From NCBI GenBank assembly GCA_937892955.1, contig CALBKH010000016.1, positions 1 through 41,130 on the forward strand: a stretch of DNA of 41,130 nucleotides, in the 5' to 3' direction. Each line of letters begins with the position of its first letter. The first letter of the stretch is position 1. The notes beneath the pieces were generated by a model, which did no database searches, had not been told where the DNA came from, and saw only the letters and a list, made by a program, of their open reading frames with translations. Of the stretch, positions 22,860 through 34,257 are shown piece by piece. The translations under genes were made by a program, and so were the position numbers. Origin of the DNA: an uncultured Alphaproteobacteria bacterium (GTDB lineage Bacteria > Pseudomonadota > Alphaproteobacteria > Rhizobiales > Ancalomicrobiaceae).

Positions 22860-23627
22860 ATGAACGCTGAGCGTGACATCATCCTCGTGACCGGCGGTGG
22901 CCGCGGCATCGGTCGCACCGTCGCCCTCGCCGCCGCGAAGACCGGCGCCGCCGTCGTCGTCGACTACGCCCGGGACGCGACCGCCGCCGAGGCGGTCGTC
23001 GCCGAGATCGAAGCCGCGGGCGGCACGGCGATCGCGGTCCGCGCCGACGTCGGCGAAGAGGCCGAAGTGCTCTCGCTGTTCGCCGCGGTCGACGCCTATG
23101 CAGCGTCGATCGGCGGACGCCTCACCGGTGTCGTCAACAACGCCGGCGTCGTCGACCTGTCGACCCGTGTCGAGGACATGACCGCGGCGCGCATCGAGCG
23201 CATCTTCCGCATCAACGTCTACGGTTCGTTCTTCGTCGCCCGCGAAGCGGTGCGTCGCATGTCGACCCGGCACGGCGGCAGGGGCGGCTCGATCGTCAAC
23301 ATCTCGTCCGCCGCCGCCCGCCTCGGCTCACCCGGCATGTACGTCGACTACGCCGCCGCCAAGGCGGCGATCGACACCTTCACCAAGGGCCTCGCTCTCG
23401 AGGTCGCCGCCGAGGGCATCCGGGTCAACGCGGTCCGCCCCGGCATCATCGACACCGACATCCACGCCTCCGGCGGCGAGCCCGATCGGGCGGTCGCGCT
23501 GGCGGGTATCGTTCCGATGAAGCGCCCCGGCACGTCCGAGGAGATCGCTTCCGCCGTCCTCTGGTTCCTGTCGGAGGGCGCATCCTACACCACCGGCGCC
23601 ATCCTCGACGTAACCGGGGGGCGGTGA
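22860..23627 (+). CDS. short-chain dehydrogenase/reductase of unknown substrate
   Basis: 255-residue classical SDR. The NAD(P)-binding loop TGGGRGIG is at 11-18, NNAG at 103-106, and the catalytic Ser150, Tyr164 and Lys168 lie in NISSAAARLG and YAAAK. The C-terminal DVTGGR is typical. An acidic Asp36 after the second strand hints at NAD rather than NADP, which is only a rule of thumb. It sits between sucB and lpd, 93 bases after the former and 34 before the latter, so it should be expressed with the TCA operon. Its substrate and any link with 2-oxoglutarate metabolism are unknown. It resembles glucose or 3-oxoacyl dehydrogenases in layout. Confidence 0.9.
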   Translation: MNAERDIILVTGGGRGIGRTVALAAAKTGAAVVVDYARDATAAEAVVAEIEAAGGTAIAVRADVGEEAEVLSLFAAVDAYAASIGGRLTGVVNNAGVVDLSTRVEDMTAARIERIFRINVYGSFFVAREAVRRMSTRHGGRGGSIVNISSAAARLGSPGMYVDYAAAKAAIDTFTKGLALEVAAEGIRVNAVRPGIIDTDIHASGGEPDRAVALAGIVPMKRPGTSEEIASAVLWFLSEGASYTTGAILDVTGGR

Positions 23628-23661
23628 CCGGCGCGCACATTCGAACCACGAGGGTCAGGTC

Positions 23662-25068
<1,407 letters not shown>

Positions 25069-25093
25069 TCGGGACGGCAGATCGAATTTTCGC

Positions 25094-25122
25094 GGGGCGC
25101 CTCGGGGCGCCCCGTTTCGTTT
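25094..25122. terminator. terminator between converging lpdA and xerC
   Basis: GGGGCGCC at 25094-25101 pairs with GGCGCCCC at 25106-25113 over a TCGG loop, followed on the plus strand by GTTTCGTTTC. The upstream bases contain ATTTT (AAAAT on the minus strand), so it may also end xerC transcription. Confidence 0.8.
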
Positions 25123-25136
25123 CGGCCGGATCGCCC

Positions 25137-26090
25137 TCATGCCCTCGGATGCGTCTTGGCCCAGACGTCGAGCAGCCGCGCCGCGTCGACTTGCGTGTAG
25201 ACCTGGGTGGTCGACAGCGAGGCGTGGCCGAGCAGTTCCTGGATGGTCCTGAGGTCGCCCCCGGCGCCGAGCAGGTGGGTGGCGAAGGAGTGGCGCAGCG
25301 CATGCGGCGTCGCCGTGTCGGGCAACCCCAGCGCCCCGCGCATCCGCTCGATCGCCAGTTGGATGATTCGCGGCGACAGCGGCCCGCCCTTCACCCCGCG
25401 GAACAACGGCTCGTCGTCGTCGAGAACGAAGGGCACCCGCCCGAGATAGTCCTCGATCGCCCGGACGACGATCGGCAACACCGGCACCACCCGCGTCTTG
25501 CCGCCCTTGCCGGTGATCCGGAGCGCCCGCGCCTCGCCACGCGGCGCGGTCGCCGGCGTCAGCGCCAGCGCCTCGGAGATGCGCAGGCCGCAGCCGTAGA
25601 GGAGGGTGAACACCGCCGCGTCGCGCACCGCCACCCACGGCTCCTCGGCGAGGCTCTCCCCCGCATCCGTCAACCGCCGCGCCGCGGAGGCGATCAGCGG
25701 TTTCGGCAGGCTCTTGCCCGCCTTGGGGCTGCGCACCGCCCGATAGGGTGCGGCATTGAGGCCGTCGCGCCGCTCGAGGAAGCGGGCGAGCGAACGCACC
25801 CCGGCGAGATTGCGCCCGAGCGACCGCGCCCCGATCCCCTCCGCCCGGCGTCGGGCGAGGAAGGAGCGCAGATCCGCCGGCCTGAGCGACGACAACGCCG
25901 CGATCGTCGGCGGCTCGCCGAGATGTTCGGTCATGAAGCGCAGAAACTGAGCGACGTCGCGGTCGTAGGCTTCGACCGTCTCCGGCGAGACCCGCCGCTC
26001 GGCCGCGAGATGCCGCCGCCAGCGCTCGACCCCGTCGGCGAGATCCGGCGCGGCGAGGATCAGGATCTCGGGGGCGAAGGGCGCGTTCAT
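25137..26090 (-). CDS. xerC: XerC-like tyrosine recombinase
   Basis: 317-residue tyrosine recombinase. The N-terminal SAM-like DNA-binding domain covers about 15-110 and the catalytic domain 125-317. Catalytic residues are visible: Arg170 (GCGLRISEAL), a lysine in GKGGKTR (195 or 198), His263 and Arg266 (HALRHSFATHLL), His289 (LLGHASLS) and the nucleophile Tyr298 (TTQVYTQVD). Length, and its place next to priA and away from any integrase or att site, favour the housekeeping XerC that resolves chromosome dimers at dif. No dif-like site was recognised here. Divergent from priA. Confidence 0.92.
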   Translation of the reverse strand: MNAPFAPEILILAAPDLADGVERWRRHLAAERRVSPETVEAYDRDVAQFLRFMTEHLGEPPTIAALSSLRPADLRSFLARRRAEGIGARSLGRNLAGVRSLARFLERRDGLNAAPYRAVRSPKAGKSLPKPLIASAARRLTDAGESLAEEPWVAVRDAAVFTLLYGCGLRISEALALTPATAPRGEARALRITGKGGKTRVVPVLPIVVRAIEDYLGRVPFVLDDDEPLFRGVKGGPLSPRIIQLAIERMRGALGLPDTATPHALRHSFATHLLGAGGDLRTIQELLGHASLSTTQVYTQVDAARLLDVWAKTHPRA

Positions 26091-26305
26091 GTCCGGACCG
26101 GCAGCGATGGGTCCGCCATTCTGGGGTGCGGCAGATGAAGGGCGGGTTACCGCAGGGACGGGCGGCAGGTGTGCCCCCTCGTTCCCCCGTCGTCGCCGAG
26201 ACCCACCCCATGGCTGTCCGGTTCGCCGTCCGCCGACCGAACAAGATCCCTATCGGCAAGACGTTCGCAGTGTCTCTTGGACGATGCGGCACGGCTCGGC
26301 GCCCC

Positions 26306-26455
26306 CCTCTCCCCTCGCGGGAGAAGGTGCCCGAAGGGCGGATGAGGGCGCGCGCGCGGCAGCGCGCAAGGGGAAATCCGCAGATTTCTGCCGTTTCGAG
26401 AGGCCCGACCCCTCTTCCGACCCTTCGGGCCACCTTCTCCCGCAGGGAGAGAAGG
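26306..26455. repeat. inverted-repeat element between xerC and priA
   Basis: The 502-base gap 26091-26592 contains two imperfect inverted arms of about 42-46 bases, 26306-26347 and 26409-26455. Both hold GGGAGAAGGTG-type and CCGAAGGGC-type blocks in opposite orientation. Between them lie an alternating GC stretch (26349-26368) and a small hairpin (GAAATC at 26373-26378 with GATTTC at 26383-26388). Arms of this type recur in many alphaproteobacterial genomes, as I recall, so this is probably a dispersed palindromic repeat. The rest of the gap shows no gene that I can support; promoters for both divergent genes should be here. Confidence 0.75.
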
Positions 26456-26592
26456 AAGAGAAGGAAGAGCGCGCTTCCGCGCGCGGCCGGAGCCCGACCA
26501 CCGAAGTCCGGAGCCCCCACCGCCGCCGCCCTCTCGCCTCGTCGCCCCGCCACGCCTATGTTCGCCGGACGTTCACGCCGGCTCCGAATCGC

Positions 26593-28827
26593 ATGGCCTC
26601 ACCGATCGACGACCTCTTCGGCGAAGACCGCCCGCGCCCCGCTCCGACGGGTCCGCGCGTCGTGCCGGTGCTCACCCCGGTCGCGCTCGACACCGCCTAT
26701 TCCTATCGCGTCGCCCACGACCAGACGGTCGAACCCGGCTCGATCGTCGTGGTGCCGCTCGGCCCCCGCAAGGTGCTCGGCGTCGTCTGGGACGACGAGC
26801 CCTCGGCCAAGGCGCTGAAGATCGGCGACAATCGCCTGCGCGAGATCGAACACGTCTACGACGTGCCGCCGCTCACCACGCCCACGCGCCGCTTCGTCGA
26901 CTGGGTCGGCCGCTACTATCTGATGCCGCGCGGCATGATGCTGCGCATGGTGCTGCGTGCCCCCGAGGCCTTCGAGCCCGAACCGCCGATCCGCGGCGTC
27001 CGTCTCGCCGGCCCCTTGCCCGAACGCATGACCACGGCGCGCCGCCGGGTGATCGAGATGATGGAGGGCGGCTTCGCCTGGTCGCGCGTCGGCCTCGCGG
27101 CTTCCGCCGGCGTCTCGGCCAGCGTCGTCGACGGCCTCGTCAGCCAGGGCACCCTCGAAGAAGTGTGGCTCGAGCCCGGCCGCGCCCCCACCCGCCCCGA
27201 TCCGGACCATCATCGCCTCGACCTCAACCCCGATCAGACCGCCGCCGCCGAGACGTTGCGCGCCTCGGTGACGGAAGGTGGCTTCCGCGTCGATCTCCTC
27301 GACGGCGTCACCGGCTCCGGCAAGACCGAGGTCTATTTCGAGGCGGTCGCCGCCGCGGTGGAGAAGGGCAAGCAGGCGCTGGTGCTCCTCCCCGAGATCG
27401 CGCTCACCGCCGAGTTCCTCGACCGATTCGTCGAACGCTTCGGCGTGAAGCCGGGCGAGTGGCACTCGGAGGTGACGCCGAAGAACCGCGCCCGGCTGTG
27501 GCGCGGCGTGGCGACCGGCGAGGTGAGCGTGGTGGTCGGCGCCCGCTCGTCGCTGTGGCTGCCGTTCCGCGACCTCGGACTCGTCGTCGTCGACGAGGAG
27601 CACGACGGCGCCTACAAGCAGGAGGAGGGTGCGGTCTACCACGCCCGCGACATGGCCGTGGTGCGCGGCCGGCTCGGCGACTTCCCCGTCGTCCTCGCCT
27701 CGGCGACGCCGTCGCTCGAGAGCTGGGTCAACGCCGACCAGGGACGCTATCGCCGTCTCGTGCTCCCCGCCCGCGCCGGCGCCGGCCGCCTACCCGAGGT
27801 GCGCACGCTCGATCTGCGCCGCCACCTCCCCGCTCCGGGCCGATTCCTCGCCCCGCCGCTGGTTTCGGCGATCCGCGACACCATCGCCGCCGGCTCCCAG
27901 GCGCTGCTCTTCCTCAACCGCCGCGGCTACGCCCCGCTGACGCTGTGCCGCACCTGCGGCCATCGCTTCGAGTGCCCGAACTGCTCGACCTGGCTGGTCG
28001 AACACCGCTTCCGCGGTGTCCTCACCTGCCACCACTGCGGCCATACGGTGCGTCGCCCCGAGGCCTGCCCCTCCTGCGGCGAGATCGACGCCCTGGTCGC
28101 CTGCGGCCCCGGCATCGAGCGCATCGCCGAGGAAGCCGCCGAGATCTTCCCCGACGCCCGTCGCCTCGTCCTCTCCTCGGACCTGCCCGGCGGCACGGCG
28201 CGGATGAAACTGGAGCTCGCGGCGGTGGCGGCCGGCGACTGCGACATCGTCATCGGCACCCAGGTGCTGGCCAAGGGCCACAACTTCCCACTCCTCACCC
28301 TCGTCGGCGTGGTCGACGCCGACCTCGGCCTCGCCCACGGCGACCCGCGGGCGGCCGAGAAGACCTTCCAGCTCATCCAACAGGTGACGGGACGCGCCGG
28401 GCGCGCCGGCGGCGAGGCCCGCGCCTTCCTCCAGACCCGCGCCCCCGACCATCCGGTGTTGCGGGCCATCATCGCCGGTGATCGCGACGGATTCTACGAG
28501 GCCGAGGTCGAAGAGCGCCGCCGCTCCGGCATGCCGCCCTTCGGCCGGCTCGCCGGTATCGTCGTCTCGGCCGATTCCCGCGATCCCGCCTTCGCCCTCG
28601 CCCGCGCCCTGGCGCTCGCCGCCCCCCGCCAGGACGACGTCACCGTCCTCGGCCCGGCCGAGGCGCCGATCGCCGTCGTCCGCGGCCGTCACCGTTTCCG
28701 CCTGCTCGTCCGCACCGCCCGCCACGTCGATATCCAATCGTATATCGGACGATGGTTGAACGCCGCTTCGCCGGCCACCGGCGGCGCTCGAATCCAGGTC
28801 GACATCGATCCCCAGAGCTTCCTGTGA
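26593..28827 (+). CDS. priA: primosomal replication restart helicase PriA
   Basis: 744-residue superfamily 2 helicase that reloads the replisome at stalled forks. An N-terminal 3'-end-binding domain (about 20-125) opens with VVPVLTPVALDTAYSYRV. Walker A is GVTGSGKTEVYFE (about 237-249) and the DEEH box is VVDEEHDGAYKQ (about 332). Paired zinc fingers CRTCGHRFECPNC and CHHCGHTVRRPEACPSCG lie at about 452-496, and the helicase C-terminal motif QVTGRAGRAGG follows. The frame is open back to 26089 through the repeat element, but the ATG at 26593 gives the normal N-terminus. Priming partners PriB and PriC are not in the window. It is followed by the atp operon on the same strand after 315 bases, as in related genomes. 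Confidence 0.96.
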   Translation: MASPIDDLFGEDRPRPAPTGPRVVPVLTPVALDTAYSYRVAHDQTVEPGSIVVVPLGPRKVLGVVWDDEPSAKALKIGDNRLREIEHVYDVPPLTTPTRRFVDWVGRYYLMPRGMMLRMVLRAPEAFEPEPPIRGVRLAGPLPERMTTARRRVIEMMEGGFAWSRVGLAASAGVSASVVDGLVSQGTLEEVWLEPGRAPTRPDPDHHRLDLNPDQTAAAETLRASVTEGGFRVDLLDGVTGSGKTEVYFEAVAAAVEKGKQALVLLPEIALTAEFLDRFVERFGVKPGEWHSEVTPKNRARLWRGVATGEVSVVVGARSSLWLPFRDLGLVVVDEEHDGAYKQEEGAVYHARDMAVVRGRLGDFPVVLASATPSLESWVNADQGRYRRLVLPARAGAGRLPEVRTLDLRRHLPAPGRFLAPPLVSAIRDTIAAGSQALLFLNRRGYAPLTLCRTCGHRFECPNCSTWLVEHRFRGVLTCHHCGHTVRRPEACPSCGEIDALVACGPGIERIAEEAAEIFPDARRLVLSSDLPGGTARMKLELAAVAAGDCDIVIGTQVLAKGHNFPLLTLVGVVDADLGLAHGDPRAAEKTFQLIQQVTGRAGRAGGEARAFLQTRAPDHPVLRAIIAGDRDGFYEAEVEERRRSGMPPFGRLAGIVVSADSRDPAFALARALALAAPRQDDVTVLGPAEAPIAVVRGRHRFRLLVRTARHVDIQSYIGRWLNAASPATGGARIQVDIDPQSFL

Positions 28828-29142
28828 CCGATTCTCGCGCACCCCCGCGACGACAGACCGCAATTCCTGCCGAATTTTTCTCGATCTTGCCGATTCGTCT
28901 CGAAAAACTCCGCTTTTTCAGCGACCTCCCCCGGAAGATCGCGTCGGCGAGACGGCTTAGACTTTCGGAAATCGCTCCGGTGGGCTTGTTGCGTCCCGGC
29001 TACCCCTATGCTAGGACACCCGCGGTTTCGGCGGGGGAAGCTCTCTCCACGAGAGTGCTGCCGAAAAACATCCAATGAATTCAAGGGTGTGCGGGGCGCC
29101 AGCCGCACTGTACGCCCGAATTGGCGTGGGGGTTCCGAACCG
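28828..29142 (+). other. 315-base gap between priA and atpH
   Basis: The gap is clearly more AT-rich than its surroundings (28860-28960) and should contain the atp operon promoter; a candidate is listed separately. No terminator with a T-run for priA is obvious, and I see no RNA gene. The open frame of atpH extends back to 29008, but that part does not resemble the delta subunit. Confidence 0.5.
28985..29012 (+). promoter_or_regulatory. candidate atp operon promoter
   Basis: CTTGTT (28985-28990) and TATGCT (29007-29012) are separated by 16 bases, within CCTATGCTAG. This is the best housekeeping-type pair in the gap and would start the message about 120 bases before the atpH start. Based on pattern only. 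Confidence 0.4.
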
Positions 29143-29706
29143 GTGGCAGAGACGACTTCGATCGTATCCGGCGTGGCTCAGCGCTATGCGAGCGCACTCT
29201 TCGAGGTGGCCCTCGACGGAAATGCCGTCGACGCCGTCGGCGCCGATCTCGACACGTTCGAGAAGCTCCTCGCCGAGAGCACCGACCTGGCGCGCTTGGT
29301 GCGCAGCCCGGTGTTCTCCGCCGACCAGCAGGTCCGCGCCGTCGGTGCGGTGCTCGCCAAGGCGGGCATCGGCGGTATGGCCGCCAATTTCATCGCTCTG
29401 GCGGCGCGCAATCGCCGCCTCTTCGTTCTGCCCGACATGATCAAGGCCTATCGCATCCTGGCCGCCGCGCATCGCGGTGAGCAGGCGGCCGAGGTCACGT
29501 CGGCCACTCCCCTCACCGAGGACCAGGTCTCCTCGCTCTCCACGGCTCTTTCGGGTGTCGCGCAGGGCAAGACGATCCGGATCGTCCCCAAGGTGGATCC
29601 CTCGATCATCGGCGGCCTCATCGTCAAGGTGGGTTCCCGCATGATCGACACCTCTCTGAAGACGAAACTCACTTCTCTCAAGGTCGCACTGAAAGAGGTC
29701 CGCTGA
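29143..29706 (+). CDS. atpH: ATP synthase F1 delta subunit
   Basis: 187-residue stalk subunit (OSCP homologue) linking F1 to the peripheral stalk of F0. The N-terminal helical domain begins VSGVAQRYASALFEVAL and the C-terminal strand segment VDPSIIGGLIVKVGSRMIDTS is the family hallmark. The start is a GTG at 29143 (product MAETTSIVSG), chosen because it gives the usual alphaproteobacterial N-terminus and length; upstream in-frame codons look non-coding. The stop overlaps the atpA start by one base (TGATG), implying translational coupling. First gene of atpHAGDC, with F0 genes elsewhere in the genome, as is normal in this group. Confidence 0.96.
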   Translation: MAETTSIVSGVAQRYASALFEVALDGNAVDAVGADLDTFEKLLAESTDLARLVRSPVFSADQQVRAVGAVLAKAGIGGMAANFIALAARNRRLFVLPDMIKAYRILAAAHRGEQAAEVTSATPLTEDQVSSLSTALSGVAQGKTIRIVPKVDPSIIGGLIVKVGSRMIDTSLKTKLTSLKVALKEVR

Positions 29707-31235
29707 TGGATATTCGGGCGGCGGAAATTTCCGCAATCCTCAAGGAGCAGATCAAGAACTTCGGCCAGGAAGCCGAGGTTTCCGAGGTCGGCCAGGTTCT
29801 CTCCGTCGGCGACGGCATCGCCCGTGTGCACGGTCTGGACAAGGTCCAGGCCGGTGAGATGGTCGAGTTCGCCAACGGCACTCGCGGCATGGCGCTGAAC
29901 CTCGAAGTCGACAACGTCGGCATCGTGATCTTCGGCTCCGACCGTGAGATCAAGGAAGGCGACACCGTCAAGCGCACCGGCTCGATCGTCGACGTGCCCG
30001 TCGGCAAGGGCCTGCTCGGCCGCGTCGTCGACGCGCTCGGCAACCCGATCGACGGCAAGGGTCCGATCGTCGCCGACAAGCGTTCGCGCGTCGACGTCAA
30101 GGCCCCGGGCATCATCCCGCGCAAGTCGGTGCACGAGCCGATGTCGACCGGCCTCAAGGCCGTGGACGCGCTGATCCCGATCGGCCGTGGCCAGCGCGAG
30201 CTGATCATCGGTGACCGCCAGACCGGCAAGACCGCGATCGCGCTCGACACCATCCTGAACCAGAAGCCGATCAACGCCTCGGGCGACGAGAGCCAGAAGC
30301 TCTACTGCGTCTATGTCGCCGTCGGCCAGAAGCGGTCCACCGTCGCCCAGTTCGTGAAGGTCCTCGAAGAGCAGGGTGCTCTCGAGTACTCGATCGTCGT
30401 CGCCGCGACCGCCTCCGACCCGGCCCCGATGCAGTTCCTGGCGCCCTTCGCCGGCTGCGCCATGGGCGAGTTCTTCCGCGACAACGGCATGCACGCCGTG
30501 ATCATCTACGACGACCTCAGCAAGCAGGCGGTCGCCTATCGTCAGATGTCGCTGCTGCTGCGCCGTCCGCCGGGCCGTGAAGCCTATCCGGGCGACGTCT
30601 TCTACCTGCATTCCCGCCTGCTCGAGCGCGCGGCGAAGCTCAACAAGGACAACGGCCTCGGCTCGCTGACCGCTCTGCCGGTCATCGAAACCCAGGCGAA
30701 CGACGTGTCCGCCTACATCCCGACCAACGTGATCTCGATCACCGACGGTCAGATCTTCCTCGAGACCGACCTGTTCTACCAGGGCATCCGCCCGGCGGTG
30801 AACGTCGGCCTCTCGGTCTCCCGCGTCGGCTCGTCGGCGCAGGTGAAGGCGATGAAGCAGGTCGCCGGCAAGATCAAGGGTGAGCTCGCCCAGTATCGCG
30901 AGATGGCGGCCTTCGCTCAGTTCGGCTCCGACCTCGACGCGGTGACCCAGCGTCTGCTCAATCGTGGCGCTCGTCTGACCGAGCTCCTCAAGCAGCCGCA
31001 GTTCTCGCCGCTGAAGACCGAAGAGCAGGTCTGCGTGATCTACGCCGGCATCAACGGCTACCTGGACGCGATTCCCGTGGCCAAGGTCGGTGCCTACGAG
31101 CAGGGCCTGCTGCGCCTGCTGCGTGCCGAGCACGGTGCGCTGCTCGACGGCATCCGCGACAAGCGCGAACTGACGAGCGAGCTCGGCGACAAGCTGAAGT
31201 CGGTCGTCGAGGCCTACACCAAGTCCTTCGCCTGA
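29706..31235 (+). CDS. atpA: ATP synthase F1 alpha subunit
   Basis: 509-residue non-catalytic nucleotide-binding subunit of the F1 hexamer. It opens MDIRAAEISAILKEQIKNF as in related bacteria. The P-loop is GDRQTGKTAIALD (about 169-181), the arginine-finger region lies in SVSRVGSSAQ, and PGREAYPGDVFYLHSRLLER is conserved. Length is standard. It overlaps atpH by one base and is followed by a 110-base gap with a 7-bp hairpin (31302-31308 with 31314-31320) before atpG. Confidence 0.99.
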   Translation: MDIRAAEISAILKEQIKNFGQEAEVSEVGQVLSVGDGIARVHGLDKVQAGEMVEFANGTRGMALNLEVDNVGIVIFGSDREIKEGDTVKRTGSIVDVPVGKGLLGRVVDALGNPIDGKGPIVADKRSRVDVKAPGIIPRKSVHEPMSTGLKAVDALIPIGRGQRELIIGDRQTGKTAIALDTILNQKPINASGDESQKLYCVYVAVGQKRSTVAQFVKVLEEQGALEYSIVVAATASDPAPMQFLAPFAGCAMGEFFRDNGMHAVIIYDDLSKQAVAYRQMSLLLRRPPGREAYPGDVFYLHSRLLERAAKLNKDNGLGSLTALPVIETQANDVSAYIPTNVISITDGQIFLETDLFYQGIRPAVNVGLSVSRVGSSAQVKAMKQVAGKIKGELAQYREMAAFAQFGSDLDAVTQRLLNRGARLTELLKQPQFSPLKTEEQVCVIYAGINGYLDAIPVAKVGAYEQGLLRLLRAEHGALLDGIRDKRELTSELGDKLKSVVEAYTKSFA

Positions 31236-31345
31236 TCGGGCGGGACTTCGGATCATCGGTCGACCCGCGCGGGGTGATGCTCCGCCGGGTCGAGACGACG
31301 GAGCCGGGTGCGTCCCGGCTCGACGCTCCAGGATAGGACGGCCCG

Positions 31346-32227
31346 ATGCCGAGCTTGAAGGATCTCAGAAATCGCATCGCCTCGGTGAAGGCGACGCAGA
31401 AGATCACGAAGGCCATGCAGATGGTGGCCGCGGCCAAGCTGCGCCGCGCCCAGCAGGCCGCCGAGGCCGCTCGCCCCTTCGCCGAGCGGATGAACACGGT
31501 TCTGGCCAATCTCGCCGGCGCCTTCGACGGCCGCCCCGACGCCCCGGCGCTGCTCGCCGGCACCGGCCGGTCCGACGTCCATCTGCTGGTGGTCTGCACC
31601 GCCGAGCGCGGCCTGTGCGGCGCCTTCAACTCGTCGATCGCGCGTCTCGCCCGTGACACCGCCAATCGGCTGATCGCCGACGGCAAGACGGTCAAGATCC
31701 TGTGCGTCGGCCGCAAGGGCGCCGACCAGCTGCGCCGCCAGTTTTCCGACAAGATGCTCGAGACCATCGAGTTCAAGTCGGTGAAGCAGATCGGCTACGA
31801 GCACGCCGACGGCGTCGGCAAGAAGCTCCTCAAGATGTTCGAGGTGGGCGAATTCGACGTCGCCACCCTGTTCTTCTCGCGCTTCAAGTCGGTGATCTCG
31901 CAGATCCCGACGGCACAGCAGCTGATCCCGGCCGAGATCCCGGCGGACGCCAAGAAGGCGGCCGGCGGCGGCGCCATCTACGAATGCGAGCCGAGCGAGG
32001 AAGAGATCCTGCTGGACCTCCTGCCGCGCAACGTCTCCACTCAGGTGTTCCGCGCGCTGCTCGAGAACGCGGCGTCCGAACAGGGTTCGCGCATGTCCGC
32101 CATGGACAGCGCGACGCGCAACGCCGGTGAAATGATCAAGAAGCTGACCACGACCTACAACCGGTCGCGTCAGGCGATGATCACCAAGGAACTGATCGAA
32201 ATCATCTCGGGCGCCGACGCGGTCTGA
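31346..32227 (+). CDS. atpG: ATP synthase F1 gamma subunit
   Basis: 293-residue central rotor shaft. The N-terminal helix MPSLKDLRNRIASVKATQKI and the C-terminal helix SRMSAMDSATRNAGEMIKKL, which insert together into the alpha-beta ring, are both intact. ERGLCGAFNSSI is the conserved middle motif. The ATG at 31346 follows AGGATAGGACGG. The length fits alphaproteobacterial gamma subunits. It sits 23 bases upstream of atpD. Confidence 0.98.
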   Translation: MPSLKDLRNRIASVKATQKITKAMQMVAAAKLRRAQQAAEAARPFAERMNTVLANLAGAFDGRPDAPALLAGTGRSDVHLLVVCTAERGLCGAFNSSIARLARDTANRLIADGKTVKILCVGRKGADQLRRQFSDKMLETIEFKSVKQIGYEHADGVGKKLLKMFEVGEFDVATLFFSRFKSVISQIPTAQQLIPAEIPADAKKAAGGGAIYECEPSEEEILLDLLPRNVSTQVFRALLENAASEQGSRMSAMDSATRNAGEMIKKLTTTYNRSRQAMITKELIEIISGADAV

Positions 32228-32250
32228 GTTCTTATCCAGAGGATATCACG

Positions 32251-33690
<1,440 letters not shown>

Positions 33691-33704
33691 TCGCTCCAAG
33701 ATCC

Positions 33705-33727
33705 GACGGCCGGCACCGCCGGCCGTC
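33705..33727 (+). other. hairpin between atpD and atpC
   Basis: A perfect 10-bp GC stem (GACGGCCGGC at 33705-33714 with 33718-33727, loop ACC) with no following T-run. It probably protects the upstream message or lowers atpC output rather than ending transcription, since F1 needs three beta but one epsilon subunit. Confidence 0.6.
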
Positions 33728-33756
33728 TCCGTCCCGTAGTTTGAGAAGAGGCGGAA

Positions 33757-34170
33757 ATGGCCGAAGCCTTCAAGTTCGAGCTGGTCTCCCCGGCGCGTCT
33801 GCTCCTCTCCGAAGAGGCCTCCCAGGTGGTCGTCCCCGGCCTCGAGGGTGACTTCACCATGCTGTCGGGCCACTCGCCGTTCATGACCACGGTGCGCCCC
33901 GGCGTCGTCGAGGTCACTTCGGCCTCCGGCAAGGTCTCCAAGATCTTCGTGCGCGGCGGCTTCGCCGACGCCTCTCCGACCGGCCTCACCATCCTCGCCG
34001 AGCAGGCGATGCCGGTGGAAGAACTGAAGGCCGACGTGATCGCCAAGGAGATCAAGGACGCCGAAGAGGACGTCGCCGACGCCAAGACCGACGAGGCCAA
34101 GCGCGTCGCTCAGGAGAAGCTCGACCAGCTCCGCGCCGTCCTCGGTGCCGCGCAGTCGACGGCTCACTGA
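33757..34170 (+). CDS. atpC: ATP synthase F1 epsilon subunit
   Basis: 137-residue rotor subunit that regulates ATP hydrolysis. The N-terminal beta-sandwich (about 1-88) opens AEAFKFELVSPARLLLSEEA and contains VPGLEGDFTMLSGHSP; the C-terminal helical hairpin (about 90-135) is present. Length is typical for the group. ATG at 33757 follows GAGGCGGAA. It is the last gene of the operon, 31 bases before a textbook terminator. Confidence 0.97.
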   Translation: MAEAFKFELVSPARLLLSEEASQVVVPGLEGDFTMLSGHSPFMTTVRPGVVEVTSASGKVSKIFVRGGFADASPTGLTILAEQAMPVEELKADVIAKEIKDAEEDVADAKTDEAKRVAQEKLDQLRAVLGAAQSTAH

Positions 34171-34201
34171 ACCGCGACCTCTCCGGTCCCGACGAAATAC
34201 C

Positions 34202-34230
34202 AAACCCCGGTCGCGAGACCGGGGTTTTTC
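34202..34230 (+). terminator. atp operon terminator
   Basis: AAACCCCGGTC (34202-34212) pairs with GACCGGGGTTT (34217-34227) over a GCGA tetraloop and runs straight into TTTTT and CGTTT. Classic rho-independent form; the A-run on the left lets it also work for the converging gene at 34258. Confidence 0.9.
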
Positions 34231-34257
34231 GTTTCCGATCGCGAACCGGGAGAGGCC

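Noticed and set aside
25137..26090. XerC-like recombinase as the integrase of a genomic island
   Set aside because: No tRNA att site, phage or island gene is nearby, and it sits between housekeeping lpdA and priA.
26089..26592. Upstream extension of the priA frame
   Set aside because: It passes through the inverted-repeat element and does not resemble PriA; the ATG at 26593 gives the normal N-terminus.
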